A stretch of 64,000 nt of DNA from Blastomyces gilchristii SLH14081 (Eukaryota; Ascomycota; Eurotiomycetes; Onygenales; Ajellomycetaceae). Positions within the stretch are counted from its first letter, which is position 1, and the number at the start of each line of letters is the position of its first letter. The stretch spans positions 9,054 through 73,053 of the forward strand of contig NW_003101650.1 in the NCBI RefSeq assembly GCF_000003855.2, read 5' to 3'. The notes beneath the pieces were generated by a model, which made no database searches, was not told the DNA's origin, and saw only the letters and a list, made by a program, of their open reading frames with translations. The position numbers were made by a program, and so were the translations under genes. Below, one piece after another: positions 52,263-62,973 of the stretch.

Positions 52263-52340
52263 GTGCAGGCAAAAGTTCCATGTCACACTTGGCGTTGCAG
52301 GATCCCTGCCCTGCTCTTGCTCTCATATCACACACAATTC

Positions 52341-52446
52341 TACTCCGTACGCAGTTTCCCGTCCTGCCTGGGCTGGGAGGCGGCTTGTCTTTGCTGTGTC
52401 CTCAAGATCCGAGTTGTTTTTGATCCAGAGTACTCCGTACGGAGTA
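52341..52446. mobile_element. Candidate 106-bp MITE-like element with TA-flanked inverted ends
   Basis: The left end reads TACTCCGTACGCAGT. The right end, reverse-complemented, reads TACTCCGTACGGAGT (14 of 15 match, including a TA at each edge). The right end is itself a perfect 16-bp palindrome, TACTCCGTACGGAGTA (52431-52446). TA at both edges is the target duplication of Tc1/mariner-type elements. The element is too short to code. Inference only. Confidence 0.35.
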
Positions 52447-53070
52447 TGCTTACAGCGTAGGACGATTTTGCTCGTGTCTTCCTGGGCGGGTAAAGTAGCC
52501 AAGATGAAGAGAGGATCATTTACAAAGTAGGTTGTTTTCAAGTTCGTTGAATTTTAACCCGAACTATCACTCCTCCTCATGTAACTACGGAGTACAGAGA
52601 GAGAGCAAGGATCCCTTGAACTCAAAAAAATGCACTCCTAAGACATCCGCCCTGGACGCATTCTTTTAGGCTGTCATCGAATTGAATGATACTCAGACGG
52701 TCTTCATTTGGCCTTATAAATCGTCCCTGTCAAACCATGAATTGATGAATTGGATACTTGTGTATGTCCGATCAAGAATCCTGGTCAATTTCCATTAGCC
52801 GCTGAGCTACCAATCCTGACCAATTCAACCAATGCCGAGATTTTCTTCAAAGGTGGTGGTGGTGGTGGTGGTGTGTGGCTTGCACTCCGTACAGATTACT
52901 GGCCACACTACACCGTAACGAGCCTGGAGGCTACGCCGTGTAGGGGCTCAACTGGGAATTTCTCTCCCAGGATCAGAAACACCTCTCCCAAATTCACCCA
53001 GAGGAGCCAACATTTTTACTTTTGGCCAAAGAAGGACGTTATCGATGATCGGTCATTTATAATCGAAATC

Positions 53071-54334
53071 ATGAGATGGCCTCTCCGCGGCCTCGTGCTT
53101 GCAGCAATCCTTCTCGTTACAATAACGCTTTTCTATTTGCCTCAATGGAGACAGCCTCTGGTTCACACTGGCGTCCAAAAATATTTCACTGTACGGGCAC
53201 TTCCATGCTCATGGATAATGGATACGGTTACGCTGACTTTTTTGCGTAAATTTATAGTGGGATAACCCAGATTTCGCATATTTCAATAATCAGTTCATCC
53301 TTCACCTTGCATCGGCAGTTAACAACCCTCTTCCAACACGAAGACTGCTCTCGCCGGGAATTACTTGTCCGGCTGTCCGAGGTGTTGCTACATCACAGCT
53401 GATACCCGTCACTGATGTTTTCGACGCAGCCGGGCTTGAAAAACTGGGATACGATGCGAGGCCCCAACTCGCTACCAGTTTACAAAACGCATCTACTCTG
53501 GTCGTGGACTTCGCGAGCGAAATCACCGAGGCGCCAGAGCAAGTTGTACGCATTACTGCTCCAAGTGAATCATACTGGCAGCGTTCTGCGTTCAACTTTG
53601 TACGGGACTCGTTCATTCTTCCACTTCGAGCTGGGCCATGGAGAAAGGCCGCACGCTTCTTCAGACTTGCAGAGCCTCTCGATGCCTGCGTGAAGGACAT
53701 GCTACCTGACCTTCTCCCCCAGGCAGTTGCGTTGCATATTCGAACTTGGCCGTCTGACCTTTCCTTTGGCCAGAAGGATCCTTGTCATCAGAATGAAATT
53801 CCCGTGCTCCGCAATGTATTTGGCAAATGCGATTGGACGGGCTCCTACCTTTATGACAATGTGAAACGTACCCAGCTAAACCCGGACCAACCTGTGGTTA
53901 TTGCGACAGATGATCGTGAAGGTGAAGTTATCCGCGACCTCGTCAAATTACTAGATGGGCGAGCGCATTTCATGGAGATGTCACACAAATGCAAGGAAGC
54001 CATTAGGGCGGCACATCCGGAGGAGGAACACGACTGGCGCTTGGCAACTTACTGGCCGATTATTGAGGCAACGGCTCTGACACGAGCTGAGTCTTTCGTT
54101 GGATCCTTTTGGTCGACCCTCTCGCAACTTGTTGCTGTCCGTCGAAGTACCAAACGCACTTTTTTTTTCCAAACACGTTTGCAAGCGTTTATCTGGGATT
54201 CTCGAGTGGCCCTTGGTATACTTGTGATCGTCGGGATAACATACGTGGGATACACGTATTCCCGTCGTATACTGACGAACCGGCGGAACCGTCTGGCAGC
54301 TGCTAGGAAGTCCGAGTTTGCTGCTTCTCCGTAG
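53071..54334 (+). CDS. Membrane-anchored O-fucosyltransferase-like protein (putative glycosyltransferase)
   Basis: Two exons, 53071-53190 and 53258-54334, encode 398 aa. The 67-bp intron has a clear branch site (GCTGAC) and TATAG acceptor. Without it the frame stops at 53263. Residues about 7-24 form a signal anchor, typical of type II Golgi/ER glycosyltransferases. The C-terminal half has ALHIRTW (compare the HIR motif), IATDDREGE, and FVGSFWSTLSQLVAVRR. This pattern resembles the GDP-fucose O-fucosyltransferase superfamily. Unusually, a second membrane segment (about VALGILVIVGITYVGYTY) lies near the C-terminus, followed by a basic tail. Substrate is unknown. Fungi often lack a GDP-fucose pathway, so the donor may differ. 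The family call is moderate, the gene model good. Confidence 0.75.
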
Positions 54335-55826
54335 TACACCGTTTCGGGGATATTCTTTCGGACACATTGGGTTTTAGGGTTGACTTCTTGGAGTTGGTTG
54401 GATATATTCATTTTTGAGGCATATTGGTACATATCAACCCTATCATTTTTCTCATCCCCGTTCTAATTCGACAACCGGCATTATTTTCGGATATTTTTCG
54501 GATATTTTTTCGTTTACGGCGTTGACGTCATTTATAGCATTGTTCGGATGGAGTTATGTATTTCATGACCTGGATATTTCCTCTTTGTTTAGAAATCTAC
54601 GTTGGGCATATATGACATGTAACCACCATGAACAAACGAAGTATATAGACAGGAATAAGATGTTACTTGACCCGATTTGCTACAGAATTTCTATATCTCT
54701 ACGTGACTGCTTATTTTGCCAGCCTTAATTCCGTGGACTGTAAGAGATATCCATATGGTATCTGTATCTATATTGCTTGCTGGAAGGTGTGCAGTAACTT
54801 TGCCCGTTGAGTTCAGCATCCCGCCAAATGTATAGTTAAAGTTTCCATTGGACTTTCGACTTTCCCATGGTTTGACCTGATAGACAGAAAGCCCTAAGAA
54901 GGAAAACTCGATCCTATCTTCACTCTGTAGAACAAAGAATTGCACATATCTGTGAATTAAAATATAACAGCAGCGATGTCAAAGAAAAGCAACGATCATG
55001 CGTTTGCCTTGAAATTAAAAGAGGGTCTTTTCTAGGTTGGAAGTTAACATGAAAGGTTTCGTTTCTCTCAAACTGGAGAGTCAGCTGATCCAGGCACTAA
55101 ACTTTATCGGGAAACCAGGCATCTGGGTCCACCTGGACTTAGTCAGCAGGGCCAGTTCGCTCCACCAAAATCCTCATCTCGATCAACTTCAACTTTCAGT
55201 GTCAACCCCGTCCCTTTCCAGCTTCATCCTCTCCGTCTTTCCCTTCTCCCCCTTCTTCCATCCTCGTTCGTTCTCCGTCCAGCTTCACTTCTTTCTCTCT
55301 AATTCCGGACTCTGCTTTTTCTGGTGGCTAACCTTCTGCCTGTCTTTCGCTGCTGTGTTTGACACACTGCTGTCTGATTTCGTATCTTCTCATTCGCAGC
55401 TTGCTCCACCAAATCAGCTCTTAATCACCCTTCGTCTTCCTTCTATTTCCACATATTTGTGCTTTTTTGACAACTTTATCTCCGTTGTATCCTTTACCTC
55501 TTACCCCCAATCAGTACAGCCACTGGACTGGCCTGTCTTTAATCCCTAGCCCAATCGGAACTATCTTGTTCAGCGTCGGCCTGAGATTGGAAATCCGTCA
55601 GCCTCCTTTCTTCTCTCCCTCCGATTTCCCATCAAGCGACTGGTAAATCGGTTAAACCGTTTCTTGGCCTCGAACGTAATATACATACGCAAAGTCAGCC
55701 GGTGCTGCAGGAGCTTTGTACTAATCACACTTGTGCTTTTAATAATTCTTCCGTCTAATCACCCCTCCCAAAACCGTCCATTCACTAGAGCGCCCAAATT
55801 CCCCACAACCGCTCTTACATTTAGCT
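54335..55826. promoter_or_regulatory. Intergenic region and pyrimidine-rich Vts1 leader
   Basis: No gene from 54335 to 55030. From about 55190 to 55826 the plus strand is strongly C/T-rich, as in promoters and leaders of fungal housekeeping genes. A 170-aa open frame at 55037-55549 is a low-complexity by-product of this composition. Confidence 0.5.
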
Positions 55827-57808
55827 ATGGCTAGCCACATTATTGGAAACAGAAACAGTACTCCAGAAGCATCAAAATCCTCGCTCCGCCCTCCATCCTC
55901 CCGTGCACTTGGTGGTTCCCATCAGCTGCGTGCTTCCGCCGACATGTCATCATTTGCTTCGCCTCTTTCTGCTCGGAGCATTCGGCCCTCCTCCGAAGTC
56001 TTCTATAACCAGCAATCTCACTCTCAGAATAATGATGACATCGACAAGGCTGCCCAGCAGTGGATCGCAGATATTGATCAGTATGAGACAACTCTGGAGG
56101 AGATGGCGGCTGCTACCTTGGATCAGGATTTCAAAGATGAATTAAGCGCTATTGAGCAGTGGTTCCGAGTCCTCAGTGAGGCAGAGAGAACCGCTGCTCT
56201 TTATGCACTTCTTCAACAAACGACTCAGGTCCAGATCCGCTTTTTCATCCAGGTTCTTCAGCAAATGTCGAAAAGCCACCCAATGTCGAGTGTCTTGTCC
56301 CCCGCCAACTTCGGTGAAAAAGGTAAAGACCACCAATCCTGTCACGTCTAGGTATCAAAAATAAACTAACACATTTTCCCAGATCCCATGAACAACCGCC
56401 TTACTGATGCAATGTCGAAATTGAACGTCGAGGGTTCTCGTAATTCTTTTAGCCGCCCGCCTCTTTCTCCTGGAAACAAACGTAACTCAGGGCTAGATTC
56501 ATCCACAATCAATGCCATGTTCCCAGATGCTGCTGCAGCTATTGCAAAACAGAAAGCTGAATTTACTCAACAAACTGGAACTGCCCCTTCTGCGAATCGG
56601 AATAGTGCTGTATTTGGGGATCGTTCTTCCCTAATTGCACCAACAATCTCGGCGCCGGATAGTGGTAAAGATAATTTGCCTCAACCACCGTCATCTCCTT
56701 GGATTCAACGTACCCCTGAGCCCCAACCTCCAATTGCGCGACCTAAATCATCCTCTGGGCAACAGCACCCACCCATGGGTCAATTTGTTCAACCGCCTCA
56801 GTCAGCAGGCCTTCGGTCTCCGCGATCCATGCCTCCAGGCCCATCTAACATCCAAAGCACCATCGTGACTGCTCCGGATCTTTCGACGGAACCGCATTTC
56901 TTTTCTCCATACAACGGCGCTAGCTGGGCGTCAATGACAAACACACCCAATGTGGCGGCCTTTAACCAACAACAGAATGCCCCATCCCAAGCAGATATGG
57001 TGGCTAATGCGACAGCTATGAAGCTGGCGGCCTTGTCCACCGTAAATAACCGGATTGCATTAGATGATGCACGGAAGTATCGCCGTGCACGTTCTAATGA
57101 TGGACAGGGCAAAAGCCCGAACATGAACCAGCAACCGCTCTCCCCTGGCATCCCTAACAATAACCTGCCGGGGACAAATCTGATCATGGTCAATGACGTT
57201 GGCCAGATATTGAATGCCCAACAAATTGCTGCTTTACAGGCCCAGCAACAAGCTGCCATGGCTGGTCGTCGGTCCCGCCCCAATTCTCCAGGGATCGCGA
57301 TGCAAGGAGGTGGCATGGGCCACATGACTTTCGCTCCTCCACAGAACAACGGATTTCTGGCTGCGTATGATACGAATGCATTGTTGAACAATGGTTTCGG
57401 TGGGCTCAATATGGCCCAGTTTAGTGGCAATCCCGAGGGCTATCTCTCTGATCACTCTGAGATTGCACGAGGCCGGTCTCCACGTGGAAGACGAGGCAGC
57501 TCCAAGCCACCAGAGGATCCGACTGATCCTCATCTGCTTCAGGATATTCCCAGCTGGCTTAGGTCCCTTCGTCTTCACAAATATACAGAAAACCTTAAGG
57601 ACCTCAAGTGGACCGAGCTGATCGAATTGGATGATAAAGGGCTAGAGGAACGAGGAGTGAATGCTCTTGGAGCAAGAAATAAGATGCTTAAGGTCAGTTT
57701 TAGATATAATACCGTAAACATCACCGGCGTTTGAATTAACCCATTTCATAGGTATTTGACCAAGTCAAAGAAGCCAAGGCGGAGGGCAAACTCAATTCCG
57801 CTCTTTGA
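55827..57808 (+). CDS. vts1: Vts1, SAM-domain RNA-binding protein
   Basis: Vts1 (Smaug family) binds stem-loop elements in mRNAs and recruits the CCR4-NOT deadenylase to trigger decay. The three exons are 55827-56322, 56383-57692 and 57752-57808, encoding 620 aa with exact phases. Residues about 70-150 form a helical N-terminal domain ([20 protein letters not shown] and onward). The middle is Pro/Gln/Asn/Ser-rich and disordered. The SAM domain spans about 552-612: [18 protein letters not shown], then [20 protein letters not shown], then KMLKVFDQVK. The last 18 residues come from the short third exon; without splicing the SAM helix would be cut. The start ATG follows the pyrimidine-rich leader. 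Confidence 0.95.
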
Positions 57809-58419
57809 ATTTTTTGACGCCGTGCGGACGGGTGAATCCAGAATCACCGGTACGGGAACGTATCCCAATATACTTTGTTTTTGAATTGCGATTCTTAATG
57901 CACGAAACGGCTTTGGCTTTTTACATGAGGTAAAAAACGGTTTTGTTATTACGGAGCAGATCATACTGCTAAGATAGTTTGGTACTAGTGTTAGTTTTCA
58001 CACTCAAATTTCCTTGCCTTATGGGCCATATATTCTATTTTATCTTATGTCCAGCTTGGAAAAGGATCACCGGATGAGTGACTATCGATTAGGGAAGCGA
58101 CTGAGGAGCATGAAGAGAGAAAGTAATTCGTTCTTATCAACTGTGTATTGTTCTTCTCAGTGGATGTCCTGTTCTAACATTTTGCGCAAAACTCCTTTAT
58201 ATCGTGTGATTTTCAAATTTTACCCCTGAATTATTTCCTGTTCTCCTCACCTTTGTTATTATGTTGTAACGTTGGTTTCTCCCCTCCTTATTTCCGTCCT
58301 TGTTTGTGCTTCTTGCCATGTCATGATTGTGTATTTACCTAGCTACGAAAGTTTAGAGGCTCATTTTTATTTTCTTTCTGTGCTTCTTTGGCTTCTCATC
58401 GCCTTTCTCGGCTATTTTT

Positions 58420-58461
<42 letters not shown>

Positions 58462-59172
58462 AAAAGCAGCTTGCCATTCTTTAATCGTCGGTACGATGAT
58501 AGGGATAGTTGTGCTTCCCAGTGCTCTTTTCCCTCAAGCCTCTATAAACAGTAGCAAATTCGTGGTAAAACATCTTGACAGAAAGAATCAGAGAACCTCC
58601 TTGGCAGCCTGAGGGAAAAGTGGCTGTGATTCTCAGCTTCACCATCTTACACCATACTGTTAAGAAATGTAATTGTTCCAATTTATATAACAATAACCCA
58701 ATGCAATGAGAGTGTGCAGGAGACATTGGAATTCGATGTAGGGTGTGGGAAATCACATGACACGATGGCAACCTGGGAACTTTCCAACCTTGGAAGGTTT
58801 GATCCGTCCTACTACTGTCGTCATGTGATTTGATACCAATCTCGAGCCTGAATCTCTTGCTTCTGGCGCATACTGCATCCGAACAATTTACAGCACATCT
58901 GTAATAGGTGAGAGCGCATCCGGAATAGGGAGGCTACTATCTAATGTTGTTATTGCGCATGCTAACGCCATTATTAGTTTTTTTTGATGATTGCTATGGG
59001 CTAAGGAAACGTCGAGGAGCTCACGAGGACGTGGCACATTTTCGATATCTAATTGCAACGAAGGCCCAATCTACGATCACCTGGACATAATTGGGAGTGA
59101 AAGACGAAAAGGGACAGCAATATTAGTAGGACAGAGGGGAGAGGAAGCGAAAAGAAACCTAATACCGCCACA
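57809..59172. other. Intergenic region between vts1 and EMC6
   Basis: A/T-rich vts1 3' region, then a 36-A run (58424-58459) and ordinary DNA. No gene recognised. Confidence 0.5.
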
Positions 59173-59730
59173 ATGCCTCCAACACCACAAGAACTCTCCC
59201 TCCTCATAAACCCTCTCGTTCCGGACTCAGTCATACATAATAACCGCGTGCGTATTGCCCCAAGCTGCCCAAAGGGGAGCCAGCTTATTGCTGCACCCCT
59301 TTCTCTTCGAGCTCCTCCAAAACCTAAAAGTTAAACAACCAAACCCTAAACTAAACATATCTATGCCCACCAGACTCTCTCAACCCTCCACTCCCTAACC
59401 GCTTTCCTCCTCGGCATCTGCGCCGGAATCCTCGGCCTGCAATCATCGTATGGCTTCCTCTTCTACCTCATCGGCACAATACTCGTCTCCTTCCTGTTCC
59501 ATGCGGTTTTAATCGGGTTCGGAAACAGCGGGATGGGAGTTGGCGCATACTTCCCCGGCACAGGAGAGATTACTACGGAGGAAGTAGATGGATCTTCGGG
59601 GGGGGATAAAAGGAGTCTGCAGTCGAGAAAGGGTGCTTGGAGGGATCTTTGGTTTGGCGGTGGGGTTATGGGAGAGGCGCTTAGTGGCTTTGTGCTTGGG
59701 TGGGCTGGGGTTGGGGGTGTGTTGAGGTAG
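59173..59730 (+). CDS. emc6: ER membrane protein complex subunit 6 (EMC6)
   Basis: EMC6 is a small core subunit of the ER membrane insertase complex. Two exons, 59173-59247 and 59374-59730, encode 143 aa. Exon 1 gives MPPTPQELSLLINPLVPDSVIHNNR; the LxNPLVPDSVIHNN stretch is characteristic of EMC6. Exon 2 begins TLSTLHSLTAFLLG. It provides two to three membrane helices (AFLLGICAGILGL, FLFYLIGTILVSFLF and a C-terminal hydrophobic stretch) separated by a Gly/Ser-rich polar loop. The 126-bp intron is GTGCGT...CACCAG. Missing the first exon would remove the conserved N-terminus. It is convergent with the MFS gene. Confidence 0.93.
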
Positions 59731-60364
59731 TTTACATCCGGATTCCTCTGTCTCTGTATTATGTATCGCGTTGAAAGGAATATATGTATGACTTTTTTGA
59801 GCTCGTATAGCCGTATATATCGCGGTCAGCTCTCGTGAGCTGTCTGAAATTTTCAAGTCCTCGGGCAGCATCTGTTCAATTCATATTTTGATGCAATAGT
59901 GACAGCATCTGGGATTGAGCTCTTCTTGTAATCATATGGGAGTGATATTTTCCCTGCTCCACTACAGTACCTCGCTACCGTTTTCAAAAAATTTCTGCAC
60001 GCCTAGGCCGATTTGGCTTGCGTAGAGGTTTCAGAAGAAATGGCCGAAGCACTAGATCCACATAGAATAACTTGAGCAAGGGGCATATTCACTACTGTGG
60101 ACGTAAAACATATATCTACTCTATAATGCATCAAAATATCGAGAAGAAATGCGGAAAACATGTACAAGAAGGGATATATGTGTGTGCTATGAATACGCCC
60201 ATAACAAGAAAAAAGTCGTAAGGCTGAAAAGGGGGACGGATGAAAAAAATAATCGGAAACCAAATTCCCACTTAACATACGGGGATAGGATAAAACTGGA
60301 CTGTTTGACAAGAACCTAAGAAGAGGCAAGGCGCTGATGAGGGTTGGGAGTAAGCATGTGATTT
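59731..60364. other. Convergent 3' region between EMC6 and MFS transporter
   Basis: 634 bp of 3' flank from both genes. No gene recognised. Confidence 0.5.
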
Positions 60365-62973
60365 TCAACGTCTGATGGTTCGTCTCTGAGCTTTGCCCGC
60401 TGCTGTTTTTGCTTCGAGCAAGGCTGCAGCCTGTCTTTGCTTTTCGGCTTTGGTAAGGGGTCTGGTGATGCGTTTTTTCTCGTCTAAGGTTCCCTGTTGG
60501 CTTGTAGGTTAGAATACTTGATATATTTGCTCAATTAAGCTTGACTATAATTTGGAAGAAAGAGAGAGGAGAAAGTGTGAATTTTAGATAGATGAAAGGA
60601 AAGCATACCGTTACCCGTGCCCAAAGGTACGAGACGTACACAACCTCATTACTTTCGATATCTTCGTCATCGTCAGCTGGAGAAGTAGAAGCGTCTTTCC
60701 CGATCTGGTCTTCGCTTCCTTCGCCCTTCTTTTTAATCCACACATTACCCAGAAAGATTCCGGTAACAAAGCTAATCGCCATAATCGGCATTATCGATAT
60801 AAAAGCCCACATAACCGCGTCTTTTCCTGTAGTACGGATATGCTCTTGCACCTCTAGCGGAAGCTTGCTGATATCATCCAAACTCTGGCTCGATTGAATG
60901 TCAATACCACCATTTTGAGACTCCGAATTTGGATGGAAAATGCTAGTCATCTTGTTGTTGAAAACACTACCCATGATAGCGAGTGCCAATGTGCCTCCAA
61001 AGGGAAGACAAAATCTCATGATGGACATGGCGGGCGCAATTTTGTCTGGCCAGATCCCAGCTGCGTGTAATGAAGAGGGCATGAATCGAAGACCTGTCCC
61101 GGCACCGGCAACAGCCATCATTCCATTGACCAGAGGTATATTGCGTGTGGTGACAGCCCAGGTGATAAGGGCAACGCCCACGGTTTCGATTAATGTACCC
61201 GCACTAAGCGGTGTGAAGGTTTGCGCTGGCCAGACATTACACGCGAACATGGCCAAGTATATACCGACTAGAAATCCCGCGTTAGCACGTAAACATGACC
61301 TCGGAAAGGCGTTGATTTTTGGAGGGCGGAAAATCTGATATTACCTCCGATACCAGGGATATAGAACAGTAGTTGGATACCTGCCTTCCCGGAGGGGTAA
61401 GCTTCGACAAGCGTGAAATATATTCCAATGAAATAAAACACCGAATAAAGAGCTAGAACAAAAGTCAGTAAACTATATGTATAAGTCTGGGATGAATGAA
61501 GTCCGGCGAATGCGGGCCCCTTTCTCCAATCTTCTTACCTGCTCCGGTAGCGAACTCAAGAATAGCTAGAAGCGATGTATCCTTTACTTTGAACATGGGG
61601 AACGGAACCATGGGAGTTTGTTGTGGGAAGACCCTTGAAAGTACTCGTCCCGGTTCGAGGTAGTACTCATAAACAAAAAAGAGCGAAAATAAAATCGACC
61701 CAGAAATCAAGGGAACAAGAACAGCGGCTGAAGTCCATGGGTACGTTGCGCCTCCCCAACTAGTGCCTAAGATGATAAGGCCGATTCCAAGAATGAACAG
61801 TACGGTACCGCCGGAGTCAATGGTGGCGAGTCCTGATAAAATGGATGAAGAACTTCTCGCGAGATGTGTGCCCCTGACTAGCTCCTTACGGAGTAAGAAG
61901 AATATTGCGAAATGGGCAAAAACAGCGATCTAATCAACCAAGCACAAAGCAAAGAGACATTAGCGTATTGATAAATAATAAATTATATTAGAAGAACTGA
62001 TCAGACGTACTGGTATACTTATAACAAAACAGTAGCGCCAATTAGCCTGTTGACTGTTAGGGAACTCTCATACAATACCGACACAAGATATTATAGGGTT
62101 GTTATACATCAGTTAAATACCTGAAAACTAGTTAGTTGAGTATCTTCGACAAATGAATAAGATTTCGCTAGATGAAGTGTAGCTTACCCTCCAATGACTG
62201 GGCCCACACCATAACTGACCCCAGATACGAATTGAAAAATAGTGGTGTTCTTCGCATTCTCTTTCAGTGACACATTATCCGCCAGCACGATCTCAATCAA
62301 ATTCATGATTCCCGCAGAGCTTGTTCCCTGCAACGCTCTGCCAAAAAGTAACATCCCCCAAGTCCGGGCCGCGGCGCAGAACACACTGCCAACGAGCATT
62401 AAGAACATGGCGAGTTGCAGAACAAAATGGCGGCCATAAACATCAGCTAGTTGGCCGAAAGCTGGGATGAACGCCGTGGAAGTCAATGTAAATGAAGTGA
62501 CGATCCAGTTGAGCTGGTCCAGCTTATCTGGTTGGGAATATCAGACACGACCAAAATCTTAGCCACGAAAGGATGAAGGGTGTTTACTTACTGAAATGGG
62601 AAGCTATGAAAGGCATTGCAGACGCAACGATAGTCAAATCGACTGATGCGAGGAAATATGGGAATACCAGACCGGCAATCAACTTTGAACGGTAAACCCT
62701 CGCATCGTGCTTCTCCTTTTTGCATTTCTCACATGGTCCATTTGAGGGGATTTGTTCATGGGCCGGATCTGGGGATGAAAGTAGATTTGCGCTTGTCGGA
62801 TCATGTTGATTTCCAGATTCATCAAAAGGAACAGGATCCAACTCGGTTGCCTGGATTTGATTTCGCCTTTGGTGCCGACATGGGCGCTTTTGCTTCGCCT
62901 TTTCTGCTTTGTCCGCCCTTTCTTCTGGGTGCTGTCTGGCACGAAACTGCTTTTTTATAAAGTAATATAACAT
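60365..62973 (-). CDS. MFS transporter, DHA2 (14-TM drug:H+ antiporter) type
   Basis: A multi-span transporter likely exporting small molecules; substrate unknown. Eight minus-strand exons are 62592-62973, 62188-62527, 62108-62120, 62011-62046, 61539-61929, 61345-61452, 60609-61267 and 60365-60493. They encode 685 aa, with phases closing at every junction. The third exon is only 13 nt and restores the segment GPVIGGYLTDANWRYCF. The cytosolic N-terminus (about 110 aa) is Lys/Arg-rich with a CEKCKKEK patch. Next come VDLTIVASAMP (helix 1) and the motif-A loop GQLADVYGRHFVLQ. The 14-helix plan and large size fit DHA2. The C-terminal tail is basic. An alternative start uses an extra exon 63021-63055 (MASPLASNIHQ) spliced to 62935, replacing the first 12 codons. 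I cannot decide between them. Confidence 0.88.
62108..62120 (-). other. 13-nt coding micro-exon of the MFS gene
   Basis: GTATTTAACTGAT is flanked by TTTTCAG and GTATAAC. It supplies the last base of a Gly codon plus Tyr-Leu-Thr-Asp, and only with it do the flanking exons join in frame. Confidence 0.8.

Larger units (their letters stand above)
51167..53070. other. Repeat-bearing intergenic region between Tfc4 and the glycosyltransferase-like gene
   Basis: Contains a degenerate duplicated repeat (about 51791-52262), seven TACTCCGTA-type motifs, a 106-bp inverted-repeat element (52341-52446) and a GGT run near 52855-52872. No protein gene is recognised. Confidence 0.6.

Noticed and set aside
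53191..53257. Coding continuation through the intron of the glycosyltransferase-like gene
   Set aside because: The unspliced frame stops at 53263. Removing GTACGG...TATAG (with a GCTGAC branch site) gives one continuous frame to 54334.
55037..55549. 170-aa open frame upstream of vts1
   Set aside because: Ser/Phe/Leu-rich translation of a C/T-rich leader, with no domain or codon pattern of a gene.
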